A stretch of 64,000 nt of DNA from Flavobacterium sp. Sd200 (GCF_009826935.1 NZ_WUMN01000006.1:124001-188000), one strand, 5' to 3'; positions 35,491 to 45,134 are shown, counted from the stretch's first letter. Notes: a model not told the origin generated them from the sequence alone. Program-made: numbers and translations.

Positions 35491-36207
35491 ATGAAAAAGT
35501 ACTTTTTCGATTATTTTGCTAAATGGTGGTATAGTGCAATCGGATTTCTATTGTCATTTTTTATTTTCATAATTGCACTAACAATCATTCGGCGAGAACT
35601 TTTTTTCGAGGCCAGTATAGGATTGATAACAGCATCAATCCTATCTGTTTTTATTTCAGCTATTGTACAACTTTTTAAGAGAAATTGGCTTATAAGTATA
35701 GTACAAATTATTGCTGCTATTATCATATTTAATTCACTTTCATTTTTTCTTCTTTATTTATCAGAGGATTTTTATGCTAATGGGTTAGAATTGCCTACTG
35801 ATGTTAAATTAGAAAAACCAATAGATTTTAAAAATGGTATAGAGGATGAAATTGCCCTTCAAAATTCACGCCCTTATAATTTAAAGTTTGTGCTTGTTAA
35901 TTCTTTTCAGCCAGGTATCTATAAATATTACTTTTGGTTCAAACCCAAAGAAAAAGGCACTGTATATCTCAAAGCTTTTGAGATCACTCAAAATGATCCA
36001 CTTTCAGCCGAACGGTTAAAACAACGATCTGCTATTAAAGTAGATAAAGGATTATATAAAGTATATGATCAGGAATTTACCATTTACGAAGGAGATTGGG
36101 GACAACCTTATGGCGCAAGAATTGAAGTGTGGTTTAAGCCAGCAAGCGGTAAGGGCGATTATAAGTTGCTTCAAAAAAATTATAAAATTGAAGGTTGGAT
36201 GCGATGA
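35491..36207 (+). CDS. Hypothetical membrane protein with C-terminal soluble domain
   Basis: Start at ATG 35491 (MKKYFFDYFAKWWYS); an in-frame upstream ATG at 35419 lies within the likely promoter (TTG at 35435, TATTTTTA at 35453). 238 residues: three or four membrane helices (about 14-34, 43-60, 69-93), then a beta-rich domain (about 100-238) with KFVLVNSFQPGIYKYYFWFKP and YGARIEVWFKPASG. More AT-rich than the neighbours. I recognise no family. Confidence 0.65.
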   Translation: MKKYFFDYFAKWWYSAIGFLLSFFIFIIALTIIRRELFFEASIGLITASILSVFISAIVQLFKRNWLISIVQIIAAIIIFNSLSFFLLYLSEDFYANGLELPTDVKLEKPIDFKNGIEDEIALQNSRPYNLKFVLVNSFQPGIYKYYFWFKPKEKGTVYLKAFEITQNDPLSAERLKQRSAIKVDKGLYKVYDQEFTIYEGDWGQPYGARIEVWFKPASGKGDYKLLQKNYKIEGWMR

Positions 36208-36318
36208 AGGCTGTGTATATAGATTGTTCCCCCTCCCAAACCTATATTAAAATAGCACCATTGTACTGCTAACTAAACTTCAATTTGTATTTTTACACTG
36301 TAACCCCGATATTGCCCC

Positions 36319-38358
36319 ATGAAGTTTAGTAAAACCAAAGCTGTTATTACCCTGTCCGATTTCTTCAAACTTAATTTTGACGAGAACAGCCTTTGGGAAT
36401 ATAAAGCCGATGATACCGACCTGCTGACGGAACTTGTGGCGTTTTTTCGCCCGCGCGATGTTAATGCCGTGCCACAGGTTAGCCTTAAAGAGCTATTGCA
36501 ACTGCTTACCGAAAATGATCGCTATTGCAATGGGCTGTCGTTATACTTAAAAGGAATTTTAAGCGATAAAAAATTCAGCCATATACTTACTGATGCCGGT
36601 ATATTGACCGATGCCGTTTTTTTCTTCGAAGTACGCAAGAGGCTGTTTGCTAAACTATTGCCGGACCAGCCATTAAAAGATACTTTGGAGTATGTTCTTA
36701 ACCAGGTGTTTTATGTAAAGACAGATCCCGTTTGGATAAACACCATTCCGCAGGAACAACTCGAAGAACTTTTCGATTTGCTGAAATTCCGAACCCTGTA
36801 TGATTCTGCCGAAAGCAACAGTCCGCTTGCCGAACTGGTCTTTGCCATAGAGGTTCTTATAAACCGTATTACAGGCCGTGCGCTGGAGAGCGAGGTTATA
36901 CAAATGGTGCCCGAATATGAAAACCTCGAAAGCCCGTTCCTTGCCCTGCAAAAAGAATTTGCTGCCATGTCGCAAAAGCTTTTGGAAGAAAACCGCAAAT
37001 ATGTATCGCCAAATGATATTGGTTACCGCCAGCTGCTTGTGCTGCGTGGTCAGTGTGCCGATTATGTAAAGGCAGCCTTTAAGAACAGTGAAAAATATGG
37101 TATATCTATCCGCGTAAATCAAAGCCTGCTTCGCATCCGCCAGCAGCTCGACCGTATTGCCGTGCTGCTTCCGCTGCTGGTTATAGACGAAACCGATGGT
37201 GCAAAAAAAGATACCATATCGCTGGCTTTCAATCTTATTACCTACAACTGCGATAAAAACAATGTTCGCAAACTGATAAACGAGAGTACACAGCTTATAT
37301 CTTACGAAATTACACAGCATACCGCCGACACGGGCGAGCACTACATTACCAAAGACCGTAAAGAGTATTTCCGGATGTTTTGGAATGCTTCCGGTGGCGG
37401 TATTATAGTGGGCATATTGTGTATTATAAAAGTGCTGCTCTCTAAAATAGATACCAGCGCCTTTGGGCATGCGTTTTATTACAGCATGAACTATGCATTT
37501 GGTTTTATTGCCATATATGTGCTTGGATTTACACTGGCTACCAAACAGCCTGCCATGACGGCATCGGCACTGGTGCGTGCCCTCGAAAAAAGCCGCAAAA
37601 TGCAGCAGGAAGGGGAGGAGGAAGGCCACCTTTCGTTCGCGATATTCTTTGCGCGTGTATTCCGTTCGCAGTTTATTGCCTTTGTGGGTAACGTTATTGT
37701 GGCCTTTCCGGTGTCTTTGCTGGGCATTTGGGCCATAGACAGGATCTTTAACTACAATATAGCTCTTACAAAGTGGTTCCATTTAATGGAAGACCTTAGC
37801 CCCGTGCATTCGCCGGCTATATTCCATTCTGCTATAGCAGGGGTATTCCTGTTCCTTTCGGGCATTATTGCGGGCAGTGTTGCCAACCGCGATAAATACC
37901 GCCATGTGTACTATCGCATACAGGAACACCCGTTGCTTAAAAAAAGTTTTGGGCGCATAAAGGCGCAAAAGTTTGCCAAACTGTATGAGCAAAAATATGC
38001 AGGTGTGGTGTCTAACTTTTGGTTTGGGGTTTTTATGGGCAGCACGGCATCTATAGGTTTCTTTTTAGGGCTGGATCTCGACATTCGTCACATTACCTTT
38101 GCCAGCGGCAACCTTGCTCTTGGGCTGTATGGTGCTAACTACAATGTTTCTACCGATATGATCGTGTGGGGAATAATAGGTATTGGCGTAATAGGCCTGG
38201 TTAACTTTTTGGTTAGTTTTGGCTTGTCTATGGGACTGGCATTCCGTTCCCGAAATATTCCGCTGTCCGAACTTCGGCCAATATCAAAAGCCATATGGTC
38301 GTATTTTAAGAAAAAGCCGGGTTCGTTTTTCTTTCCAAATTTCAGGGCTGCCAAATAA
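36319..38358 (+). CDS. Gcr-type integral membrane protein (site-specific recombinase family name)
   Basis: 679 residues. The N-terminal 340 residues are helical and soluble; the C-terminal half has about six membrane segments (for example GGGIIVGILCIIKVLL at about 355-370, and later GFIAIYVLGFTLA, FVGNVIVAFPVSLLGIWAI, AIAGVFLFLSGIIAGSVA, FGVFMGSTASIGFFLG and IIGIGVIGLVNFLVSFGLS). Length and layout fit the Gcr family, named after a neisserial gene said to be a site-specific recombinase. No tyrosine or serine recombinase active site is visible, so recombination activity is doubtful. Confidence 0.65.
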   Translation: MKFSKTKAVITLSDFFKLNFDENSLWEYKADDTDLLTELVAFFRPRDVNAVPQVSLKELLQLLTENDRYCNGLSLYLKGILSDKKFSHILTDAGILTDAVFFFEVRKRLFAKLLPDQPLKDTLEYVLNQVFYVKTDPVWINTIPQEQLEELFDLLKFRTLYDSAESNSPLAELVFAIEVLINRITGRALESEVIQMVPEYENLESPFLALQKEFAAMSQKLLEENRKYVSPNDIGYRQLLVLRGQCADYVKAAFKNSEKYGISIRVNQSLLRIRQQLDRIAVLLPLLVIDETDGAKKDTISLAFNLITYNCDKNNVRKLINESTQLISYEITQHTADTGEHYITKDRKEYFRMFWNASGGGIIVGILCIIKVLLSKIDTSAFGHAFYYSMNYAFGFIAIYVLGFTLATKQPAMTASALVRALEKSRKMQQEGEEEGHLSFAIFFARVFRSQFIAFVGNVIVAFPVSLLGIWAIDRIFNYNIALTKWFHLMEDLSPVHSPAIFHSAIAGVFLFLSGIIAGSVANRDKYRHVYYRIQEHPLLKKSFGRIKAQKFAKLYEQKYAGVVSNFWFGVFMGSTASIGFFLGLDLDIRHITFASGNLALGLYGANYNVSTDMIVWGIIGIGVIGLVNFLVSFGLSMGLAFRSRNIPLSELRPISKAIWSYFKKKPGSFFFPNFRAAK

Positions 38359-38430
38359 TGCGCTGCGGCGGTTGCAATTTTCCAAATACATTTGCAGGCA
38401 AATGCATAATATGCGTTTTATAGAAATTTA

Positions 38431-38462
38431 GACACGAATTACACTAATTTTCACAAATTTCG
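38431..38462. repeat. Degenerate ACACGAATT-type repeat array
   Basis: Iterations ACACGAATT, ACACTAATT and CACAAATT; an inverted partial copy, CAATTTGTGTAATTG, lies at 38517-38531. The 295-bp gap holds no gene. Confidence 0.55.
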
Positions 38463-38653
38463 GAATGTTAGATTAATGAGATTTTAAAAATCAATTAGAA
38501 GCAGATTACTATTAGGCAATTTGTGTAATTGCTTCGCCAGTTCGCATACGATCGGGACATGGCTAAAATTTATGGTTTGTTTATCCTGAATACATTTACA
38601 GGCTGTAAAACTTTGGCTTGAGATTTGTAAATTTGCTCTGCAATTATAAGAAA

Positions 38654-39352
38654 ATGAAATACTTTAAAATACTGTTTTTTGTGGGTATGGCTTTGTGTGT
38701 TTTATCATGCGGTAACGATGAAGAACAGCGCATTGCCGAGACAAAGCGTGCTAAAAAACAAAACGATTCGATCATAAAAGTCATCAGCGATAACTGGAGG
38801 TTTGATGTGCCTGCCCCAACACAAAAAGTGGCAGAGCGCATAACCAGTTGGAACGAATGGGCACAATTTAATACAGAGTTGCGCCAGAAACCCGCGGGTA
38901 CTGCAAAAAATGCCTATCTGCAAAAAACCAAAACACTGGTTAAAAGAGCCGATTTGCTAAAGAATAACATTCCTATGTTTTTTAATAAACCGCAGGTGCG
39001 CAGCCGTATGGGAGTACTTATTACCAAAATAAAATCGCTGTACACCTACATGAGCATTGAGACTATTCCGGCTAAAAAGGTAATTGCCATTATTGGCGAA
39101 ATTACCCACGAAATGGATGCCCTGCAAAACCAGCTCGACGAGATAGTGCGCATTAGCGAAATACCTAAAGAACAGGGTGAGGAAGAAATGCTTCGCGCGC
39201 TCGACACTACCCGCATGGCCAACCCCGATGCTATGATGCCAAAATTAGACCAGCCACAGGACAACGAACCCAAACCGTGGCAAAAACCCGCTCCCACACA
39301 GCCGCAGGCGTCACCTGCCGGAAATGGGACATCTATTAAACAAAAAAATTGA
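38654..39352 (+). CDS. Hypothetical lipoprotein upstream of mfd
   Basis: Start chosen at ATG 38654 (MKYFKILFFVGMALCVLSC), giving a lipobox with Cys at 19; the longer frame from 38618 overlaps a -7 match TAAATTTG at 38628-38635. 232 residues. The mature part is helical and charged (RAKKQNDSIIKVISDNW, KTKTLVKRADLLKNNIP, IIGEITHEMDALQNQLDEI) with a Pro/Gln/Asn-rich tail. No known domain. Its stop overlaps the mfd start by 4 bp (TTGA), so translation of the two is coupled. Confidence 0.72.
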   Translation: MKYFKILFFVGMALCVLSCGNDEEQRIAETKRAKKQNDSIIKVISDNWRFDVPAPTQKVAERITSWNEWAQFNTELRQKPAGTAKNAYLQKTKTLVKRADLLKNNIPMFFNKPQVRSRMGVLITKIKSLYTYMSIETIPAKKVIAIIGEITHEMDALQNQLDEIVRISEIPKEQGEEEMLRALDTTRMANPDAMMPKLDQPQDNEPKPWQKPAPTQPQASPAGNGTSIKQKN

Positions 39353-42300
39353 AAAACGAAATATTACACATATACGGGCAACTGCCCAAGGTTAAACAAA
39401 TTGCGGCTGCATTGCACACCCGCGAAGGCAAGTTTCATCTAAAAGGGTTGTTGGGTTCGTCATTGTCGTTCGTTGCCGACCCGCTTTTCCGCGAAAGCGA
39501 ACTGCCTTTTTTACTTATTTTTAAAGATAAGGAAGAGGCAGCCTATTACCTTAACGACCTGGAGCAGATGGTAGGGCAGGAAGATGTATTGTTTTATCCG
39601 GGATCTTTCCGTCGTCCATACCAGATAGAAGATACCGATAATGCCAGCGTATTGCTTCGTGCAGAGGTGCTTAACCGAATTAACTCGCGTAAAAAGCCTG
39701 CCATTATAGTATCGTATCCCGAAGCCATTTTTGAGAAAGTGGTTACCCGAAAAGAACTCGACAAAAACACCCTAAAAATTGCGGTTAACGACCAGGTTTC
39801 TATCGACTTTATTAACGAGGTATTGTTTGAATACGAGTTCAGGAGGGTAGATTTTGTTACCGAACCGGGCGAATTTTCGGTTCGTGGGGGAATTGTGGAT
39901 GTATTCTCTTTCAGTAATGATAACCCCTACCGCATAGAGTTTTTTGGCAACGAGGTAGACAGCATCCGTACGTTTGATGTAGCCTCGCAGCTGTCGTTAG
40001 AAATAAAGAAAAAAATATCGGTAATACCTAATGTAGAGAACAAAACGCTTAACGAAAAGCGCGAAAGCTTTTTAGACTACATTAGCGACCGCACCGTGAT
40101 TTTCATCCAGAATACTGAGGCGTTATTATCTCAGCTCGATGTGATGTTTGGCAAGGCCGTTGAAGCTTTTGATAAACTGAGCAAAGACATTAAGCACGCT
40201 ACCCCCGATGAGCTTTTTGTAAACCAGCAGGCTTTTGTAAAAAAAGCACTCGATTTTACCGTGGTGGAGCTGGGCACCAAGGCCATTTTCAGGACACAAA
40301 AAGAGTTTGAGTTTTATATACAGCCGCAGCCGTCGTTCAATAAACAGTTCGACCTGCTGCTCAACAACCTGAGTGACAACCACAGCAACGGCTACAAGAA
40401 CTATATTTTTTGTGCCAATGAGGCGCAGGCATCGCGCTTTCATGATATTTTTGAAAGCCTTGACGAAGCCAGTCACGAAAACATACGCAAACAGTACAAA
40501 ACCATTGTTTTCCCTATCTATGAAGGGTTTATAGACGAGGAGAACAGGATGGTTTGCTATACAGACCACCAGATTTTTGAGCGCTACCACAAATTCAGCA
40601 TCAAAAACGGGTATTCTAAAAAGCAGACAATTACGCTTAAAGAGCTTAACTCGCTTTCGGTAGGCGACTATGTTACGCACATAGACCATGGTATAGGCAA
40701 GTTTGGTGGTTTGCAGAAAATTCAGGTTGAGGGCAAAACGCAGGAGGCCATAAAGCTGGTGTATGCCGATAATGATATAGTGTATGTAAGCATACACTCG
40801 CTGCACAAAATATCTAAATACAACGGTAAAGACGGTGCACCACCCAAAATATACAAGTTGGGTAGCGGTGCCTGGAAAGCTCTTAAGCAAAAAACCAAGG
40901 CACGGGTTAAGCACATTGCGTTTAACCTTATTCAGCTCTATGCCAAGCGCAGGCTGGAAAAAGGCTATAAATATGCACCCGATAGCTATTTGCAGGCCGA
41001 GCTGGAATCGTCTTTTATTTATGAAGATACGCCGGATCAAATGACCGCCACCCGAGATGTAAAGCAGGACATGGAAAGCGACCGCCCTATGGATCGCCTG
41101 GTGTGTGGCGACGTGGGCTTTGGCAAGACTGAAGTAGCCATACGTGCTGCCTTTAAAGCAGTAGACAACGGCAAGCAGGTGGCGGTGTTAGTACCTACAA
41201 CCATACTGGCATTTCAACATTATAAAACATTCAGGGAGCGACTAAAAGACATGCCGGTAACGGTGAGCTACCTTAACCGTTTCCGTACGGCAAAACAAAA
41301 ATCAGAAACGCTTGCGCAGCTTGCGGAGGGCAAGGTAGACATACTTATAGGCACGCACCAGCTGGTTAACAAAAGTGTTCAGTTTAAAGACCTGGGGCTG
41401 CTGATTGTAGACGAAGAGCAAAAGTTTGGCGTAAACGTAAAAGACAAGCTTAAAACCATAGCACATAATATTGACACGCTAACGCTAACGGCAACGCCTA
41501 TACCCAGAACGTTGCAGTTTTCGCTTATGGCCGCGCGCGACCTTAGTGTTATTACCACTCCGCCGCCTAACCGCTACCCTATAGAGAGCCAGGTGGTAGG
41601 CTTTAACGAAGAGGTTATTCGTGATGCTATAGCTTACGAAATCCAGCGCAACGGGCAGGTATATTTTATACACAACCGTATAGAGAATATTAAAGAAGTA
41701 GCCGGCATGATACAGCGCCTGGTGCCGCATGCGCGTGTGGGCATAGGCCACGGGCAGATGGACGGTAAAAAGCTGGAAGAGCTAATGTTGTCATTTATGG
41801 AGGGTGATTTTGATGTGCTTGTTGCTACAACCATTATAGAAAGCGGACTCGATGTGCCTAATGCCAACACGATATTCATAAACAATGCCAATAACTTCGG
41901 GTTATCCGACCTGCACCAAATGCGTGGGCGCGTGGGGCGTAGCAACAAAAAGGCATTTTGTTATTTTATTACCCCGCCTTACAGTGCCATGACCGAAGAG
42001 GCACGCAAGCGCATACAGGCACTGGAGCAGTTTAGCGAACTGGGCAGCGGCTTTAATATCGCCATGAAAGACCTTGAAATTCGGGGAGCCGGAGACTTAT
42101 TGGGTGGCGAGCAGAGCGGTTTTATCAATGAGATAGGTTTTGAAACCTACCAAAAGATAATGAACGAAGCCATAGACGAGCTTAAAGAAAATGAGTTTAA
42201 AGACCTGTATGAAGACGAGGCTGGCGATACCGAAAAAGAGTATGTAAAAGACCTGCAAATTGATACCGATTTTGAACTGTTGTTCCCCGATGAGTATGTA

Positions 42301-42708
42301 AACAGCGTTACCGAACGCCTCAACCTGTATAACGACCTCGCTGCCGTTAAAAACGAAGAAGAGCTTGTTGCCTTTGAAAATAAACTAATCGACCGTTTTG
42401 GTCCACTGCCTAAACCTGCACAGGCGCTAATGATAAGTATGCGCATTAAATGGCTGGCCACTAAAATGGGTATTGAGAAACTGGTGCTGAAACAGGGCAA
42501 AATGGTAGGCTATTTTGTGTCAGACCAGCAGTCGGATTACTACCAGTCGGCCGGGTTCAGGAATGTGCTTAAGTTTGTACAGCAATACCCTATGCTAAGC
42601 AAAATGAAAGAAAAACAAACCAAGAACGGCCTGCGCCTGCTGCTTACTTTTGAGAACATTAAAACGGTTAAAAAAGCTTACGATACTTTGCTGATGGTGT
42701 TTGAGTAG
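39349..42708 (+). CDS. mfd: Transcription-repair coupling factor Mfd
   Basis: 1119 residues from a TTG start that overlaps the upstream TGA. Layout: UvrB-like N-terminal region (about 1-400, FRRPYQIEDTDNASVLLRAEVLNR), RNA-polymerase-interacting CarD-like domain (about 440-515, YVTHIDHGIGKFGG), then the superfamily 2 translocase with Walker A GDVGFGKTE (about 586-594), DEEQ box LLIVDEEQKFGV (about 686-697), TATPIPRTLQFS and QMRGRVGRSNKKAFCYF, and the C-terminal TRCF domain. Mfd removes stalled RNA polymerase at lesions and recruits UvrA. The TTG start may limit expression. Confidence 0.96.
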   Translation: MKNEILHIYGQLPKVKQIAAALHTREGKFHLKGLLGSSLSFVADPLFRESELPFLLIFKDKEEAAYYLNDLEQMVGQEDVLFYPGSFRRPYQIEDTDNASVLLRAEVLNRINSRKKPAIIVSYPEAIFEKVVTRKELDKNTLKIAVNDQVSIDFINEVLFEYEFRRVDFVTEPGEFSVRGGIVDVFSFSNDNPYRIEFFGNEVDSIRTFDVASQLSLEIKKKISVIPNVENKTLNEKRESFLDYISDRTVIFIQNTEALLSQLDVMFGKAVEAFDKLSKDIKHATPDELFVNQQAFVKKALDFTVVELGTKAIFRTQKEFEFYIQPQPSFNKQFDLLLNNLSDNHSNGYKNYIFCANEAQASRFHDIFESLDEASHENIRKQYKTIVFPIYEGFIDEENRMVCYTDHQIFERYHKFSIKNGYSKKQTITLKELNSLSVGDYVTHIDHGIGKFGGLQKIQVEGKTQEAIKLVYADNDIVYVSIHSLHKISKYNGKDGAPPKIYKLGSGAWKALKQKTKARVKHIAFNLIQLYAKRRLEKGYKYAPDSYLQAELESSFIYEDTPDQMTATRDVKQDMESDRPMDRLVCGDVGFGKTEVAIRAAFKAVDNGKQVAVLVPTTILAFQHYKTFRERLKDMPVTVSYLNRFRTAKQKSETLAQLAEGKVDILIGTHQLVNKSVQFKDLGLLIVDEEQKFGVNVKDKLKTIAHNIDTLTLTATPIPRTLQFSLMAARDLSVITTPPPNRYPIESQVVGFNEEVIRDAIAYEIQRNGQVYFIHNRIENIKEVAGMIQRLVPHARVGIGHGQMDGKKLEELMLSFMEGDFDVLVATTIIESGLDVPNANTIFINNANNFGLSDLHQMRGRVGRSNKKAFCYFITPPYSAMTEEARKRIQALEQFSELGSGFNIAMKDLEIRGAGDLLGGEQSGFINEIGFETYQKIMNEAIDELKENEFKDLYEDEAGDTEKEYVKDLQIDTDFELLFPDEYVNSVTERLNLYNDLAAVKNEEELVAFENKLIDRFGPLPKPAQALMISMRIKWLATKMGIEKLVLKQGKMVGYFVSDQQSDYYQSAGFRNVLKFVQQYPMLSKMKEKQTKNGLRLLLTFENIKTVKKAYDTLLMVFE

Positions 42709-42715
42709 GGTTTAG

Positions 42716-42743
42716 TTTACAGTCGCAGTTTTCAGTTTTCAGG
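42716..42743. repeat. Heptamer array (TTTCAGT type)
   Basis: Four units at exact 7-nt period: TTTACAG, TCGCAGT, TTTCAGT, TTTCAGG. First element of a composite repeat-only spacer downstream of mfd. Confidence 0.65.
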
Positions 42744-42750
42744 TGTTTGA

Positions 42751-42773
42751 GAGGAGGAACGACAAAGCAATCT
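42751..42773. repeat. REP-like fragment
   Basis: GAGGAGGAACGACAAAGCAA and the following TCT resemble one arm of a REP-like element that I recall as frequent in bacterial intergenic spaces (fragment containing AGGAACGACnAAGCAATC). Only one arm is present. Confidence 0.45.
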
Positions 42774-42798
42774 AAGTCTATTATTTTCTATATAAATA

Positions 42799-42828
42799 AA
42801 CCTAAAAGGTTGAAAAACCTTTCAGGTT
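42799..42828. repeat. Inverted repeat, AACCT..AGGTT type
   Basis: AACCTAAAAGGTT (42799-42811) and AACCTTTCAGGTT (42816-42828) are inverted copies with one mismatch, a Bacteroidota intergenic hairpin type. Confidence 0.6.
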
Positions 42829-42856
42829 GGCAAACGCACCGATTTATGGTCGTCTT

Positions 42857-42883
42857 CCTGCAAGGTCTTGAAGACCTTGCAGG
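42857..42883. repeat. 27-bp near-perfect palindrome
   Basis: CCTGCAAGGTCTT (42857-42869) and AAGACCTTGCAGG (42871-42883) are perfect inverted arms around one G. No T run follows, so it is more REP-like than a terminator. Confidence 0.7.
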
Positions 42884-42948
42884 TATAAATCTGAAAATCG
42901 GTTTTATATTTTTTGTAGTTTTATACAAACAAATCTAAAAACAAAACA

Positions 42949-43383
42949 ATGGCACATTTAAATCCTTACATCCACTTTAATGGCAATGCCGAAGAAGCCT
43001 TTACGTTTTACAAATCGGTATTTGGCGGTGAGTTTGCGGCAGTAGTACGCTACAAAGATTTCCCAAACCCCGAGTTTCCTATATATGAAAAAGAAGAGAA
43101 CAAAATAATCCATATTTCTTTGCCAATAAGTGCTACCAGTGTATTTATGGGCAGTGATGTACCCGATATGCTGGGACAGGTAAACGAGGAAGAAAATCGC
43201 AGTAAAATTTCGATAAGTGCAGAAAGTAGGGAAGAAGCCGATAAATTATACAACGGCCTTTCTGCAGGAGGAAAGGTAGAAATGCCTATTGGCGACAGCC
43301 CATGGGGGTCTTATTTTGCAATGTTCCGCGATAAATACGGCATTGAATGGATGATAGATTTCGATCCAAGACAGCACGGTTAA
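42949..43383 (+). CDS. VOC (PhnB-like glyoxalase-fold) protein
   Basis: 144 residues. Typical PhnB/DUF899-like VOC layout: LNPYIHFNGNAEEAFTFYKSVFGGEF at the start, IIHISLPI, VFMGSDVPD, the KISISAESREEADKLYNGLSAGGKVEMP segment and the C-terminal PWGSYFAMFRDKYGIEWMIDFD (each cited by its ends). Metal-dependent members include dioxygenases and resistance proteins, but many such small VOC proteins lack known function. Transcribed alone from a spacer rich in repeats. Confidence 0.85.
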   Translation: MAHLNPYIHFNGNAEEAFTFYKSVFGGEFAAVVRYKDFPNPEFPIYEKEENKIIHISLPISATSVFMGSDVPDMLGQVNEEENRSKISISAESREEADKLYNGLSAGGKVEMPIGDSPWGSYFAMFRDKYGIEWMIDFDPRQHG

Positions 43384-43419
43384 AAAACACGCCGGATTTC
43401 TAACCACGAAATAATAGAA

Positions 43420-43462
43420 AAAGCCACGAACTACAATTGTAATCCGTGGCTTTCTTATTTTA
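43420..43462. terminator. Bidirectional terminator between convergent genes
   Basis: AAAGCCACG (43420-43428) pairs with CGTGGCTTT (43445-43453), with A-rich and T-rich flanks suitable for both the VOC gene and the convergent S41 protease gene. Confidence 0.75.
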
Positions 43463-43493
43463 TACAGCCTGAAACCGTGACCATGACTGTAAA

Positions 43494-45134
43494 CTATTTC
43501 TTAGAAAGGATTTTGGTGTACTCTGCACTATTGTTTAGCAGGGCAACGGCTTTCTTAATTTCGCTGTTGCTCGTGGTATAATATTTATACAAACCTTCTT
43601 TATACTGGTAGCGTTTTATAAGCTCATCGGTAATAAGCTGTTTTATTTCCTGCTTGTGGGCAGTAAGTTCTTTCTCCTCGCTTCTTTGCAGGGCTGTTAA
43701 AAGCGTTTGGCACTCGGTTGCTATACTGGCATCCACTTTCTCTTTTTTAGCCACTTCAAGCGTCTCTTTTAAAGATTTCTCAGTTTCGGTATCAAACTCG
43801 AACTTCTCTTTTTTCAGGTACGCTTTAAATGCTTCAAAATCGGCATCGCTAATGTTTGGTATCGTTGTTCCCAAATTAGGGTTTTTGTAATAGTAGGTAG
43901 TGGCATAATTAAATATACCGTCTTTGCGAACAAGCGCATCGGCAATGGCACTTTGCTTACTTTCTTCAAGCTCCACATCGGGTAAAATACCCCCACCGTC
44001 ATAAACTGTGCGACCGTTGCGGGTTTTAAACGCGTTATAGTTTTTCTTGTCTATGCGAATGGCTTTACCGTCGGCATCTTTGTGGGTATAGTCCAGTGCC
44101 TGTATGCCACGCCCTGACGGGGTATAGTAGCGCGAAATAGTTACTTTTACCTGTGTGCCATACGTCAGGTCCAGCGGACGCTGTACAAGCCCTTTGCCAA
44201 AGCTTCTGCTGCCCACAACAACGGCACGATCTAGATCCTGCAGGGCACCGCTCACGATCTCTGACGCTGATGCACTGTGACCGTCTACCAATACCACCAA
44301 CGGAATATCCGTATCTACAGGGCTTTTAGGGGTTTTGTAAGTATTGTTATACTTATCGTTCTTAGATTTTGTGGTTACGATGGTCTCGCCCTCTTTTACA
44401 AAAAGGTTGCACACATTTACAGCCTCGTGCAGCAAACCTCCCGGATTGCCGCGCAAATCGAGTATAATATTCTTTGCGCCTTTGTCTTTAAGCTCTATTA
44501 ATGCAGCTTTGGTTTCGCTCGATGCCTTGGTGTTAAACTGCGATAGTACTATATAGCCCGTATTGTTGCCCACAAGCGCATAATAAGGTACTGCCTTTAC
44601 ATCTACCTCGCTAAGCACTATTTGTGCCGGAGAAGTCTTCCCCTGACGTGTAAACTGTATATCTACCTTGGTGTTCTTGCTGCCTTTTAGGAGTTCGCCT
44701 GCATCTTCTTTAAAATCGGCCAGCAAAACATCGCCAATTTTAATAATTTCGTCGCCTGCTTTAAGTCCGGCTTTATCGGCAGGATAGTCTTTATACACCT
44801 CTTTTATAATAAGTTTTCCCTCTTTACGGGTAATAAGTGCGCCTATGCCTGTATATTCGCCTGTATTGTTAATTTTAAACTTGGCAACATCCTGCTCGTT
44901 AAAATAAACGGTGTAAGGGTCAAGGTCCTCAAGCATGCTCTTAATGGCTTTGTCCATAAGCTGCCCAGGGTTGGTTTCGTCTACATAGTTAGTATTAACG
45001 GTTTTATAGAGCGTGGTAAAAATTTCTATTTGCTTTGCTATTTCAAAAAAATCATCTTTAAAGCTTGCGCCCACAAACAGGAATCCCACAGCCACCGCCG
45101 GAACCACATATTTTTTCTTTACTGTTTTAAGCAT
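43494..45134 (-). CDS. S41-family C-terminal processing protease (CtpA-like)
   Basis: Start set at ATG 45134 (MLKTVKKKYVVPAVAVGF); the longer frame adds 16 residues antisense to nothing useful and overlaps the upstream gene. 546 residues: N-terminal membrane anchor (about 9-25), PDZ domain (about 88-172, YTGIGALITRKEGKLIIKEV in outline), and the S41 core with DLRGNPGG (about 226-233), the Ser motif DGHSASASE (about 284-292) and the Lys in SFGKG (K about 314). It degrades or trims periplasmic proteins. Overlaps the DUF4349 gene by 8 bp. Confidence 0.93.
   Translation of the reverse strand: MLKTVKKKYVVPAVAVGFLFVGASFKDDFFEIAKQIEIFTTLYKTVNTNYVDETNPGQLMDKAIKSMLEDLDPYTVYFNEQDVAKFKINNTGEYTGIGALITRKEGKLIIKEVYKDYPADKAGLKAGDEIIKIGDVLLADFKEDAGELLKGSKNTKVDIQFTRQGKTSPAQIVLSEVDVKAVPYYALVGNNTGYIVLSQFNTKASSETKAALIELKDKGAKNIILDLRGNPGGLLHEAVNVCNLFVKEGETIVTTKSKNDKYNNTYKTPKSPVDTDIPLVVLVDGHSASASEIVSGALQDLDRAVVVGSRSFGKGLVQRPLDLTYGTQVKVTISRYYTPSGRGIQALDYTHKDADGKAIRIDKKNYNAFKTRNGRTVYDGGGILPDVELEESKQSAIADALVRKDGIFNYATTYYYKNPNLGTTIPNISDADFEAFKAYLKKEKFEFDTETEKSLKETLEVAKKEKVDASIATECQTLLTALQRSEEKELTAHKQEIKQLITDELIKRYQYKEGLYKYYTTSNSEIKKAVALLNNSAEYTKILSKK

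Noticed and set aside
36319..38358. Gcr-type protein as the recombinase that moves the suf cassettes
   Set aside because: It is a membrane protein without a recombinase active site and lies 14 kb away.
42747..42938. 63-codon ORF in the mfd downstream spacer
   Set aside because: It is built from REP-like and palindromic repeats; no protein-like composition.
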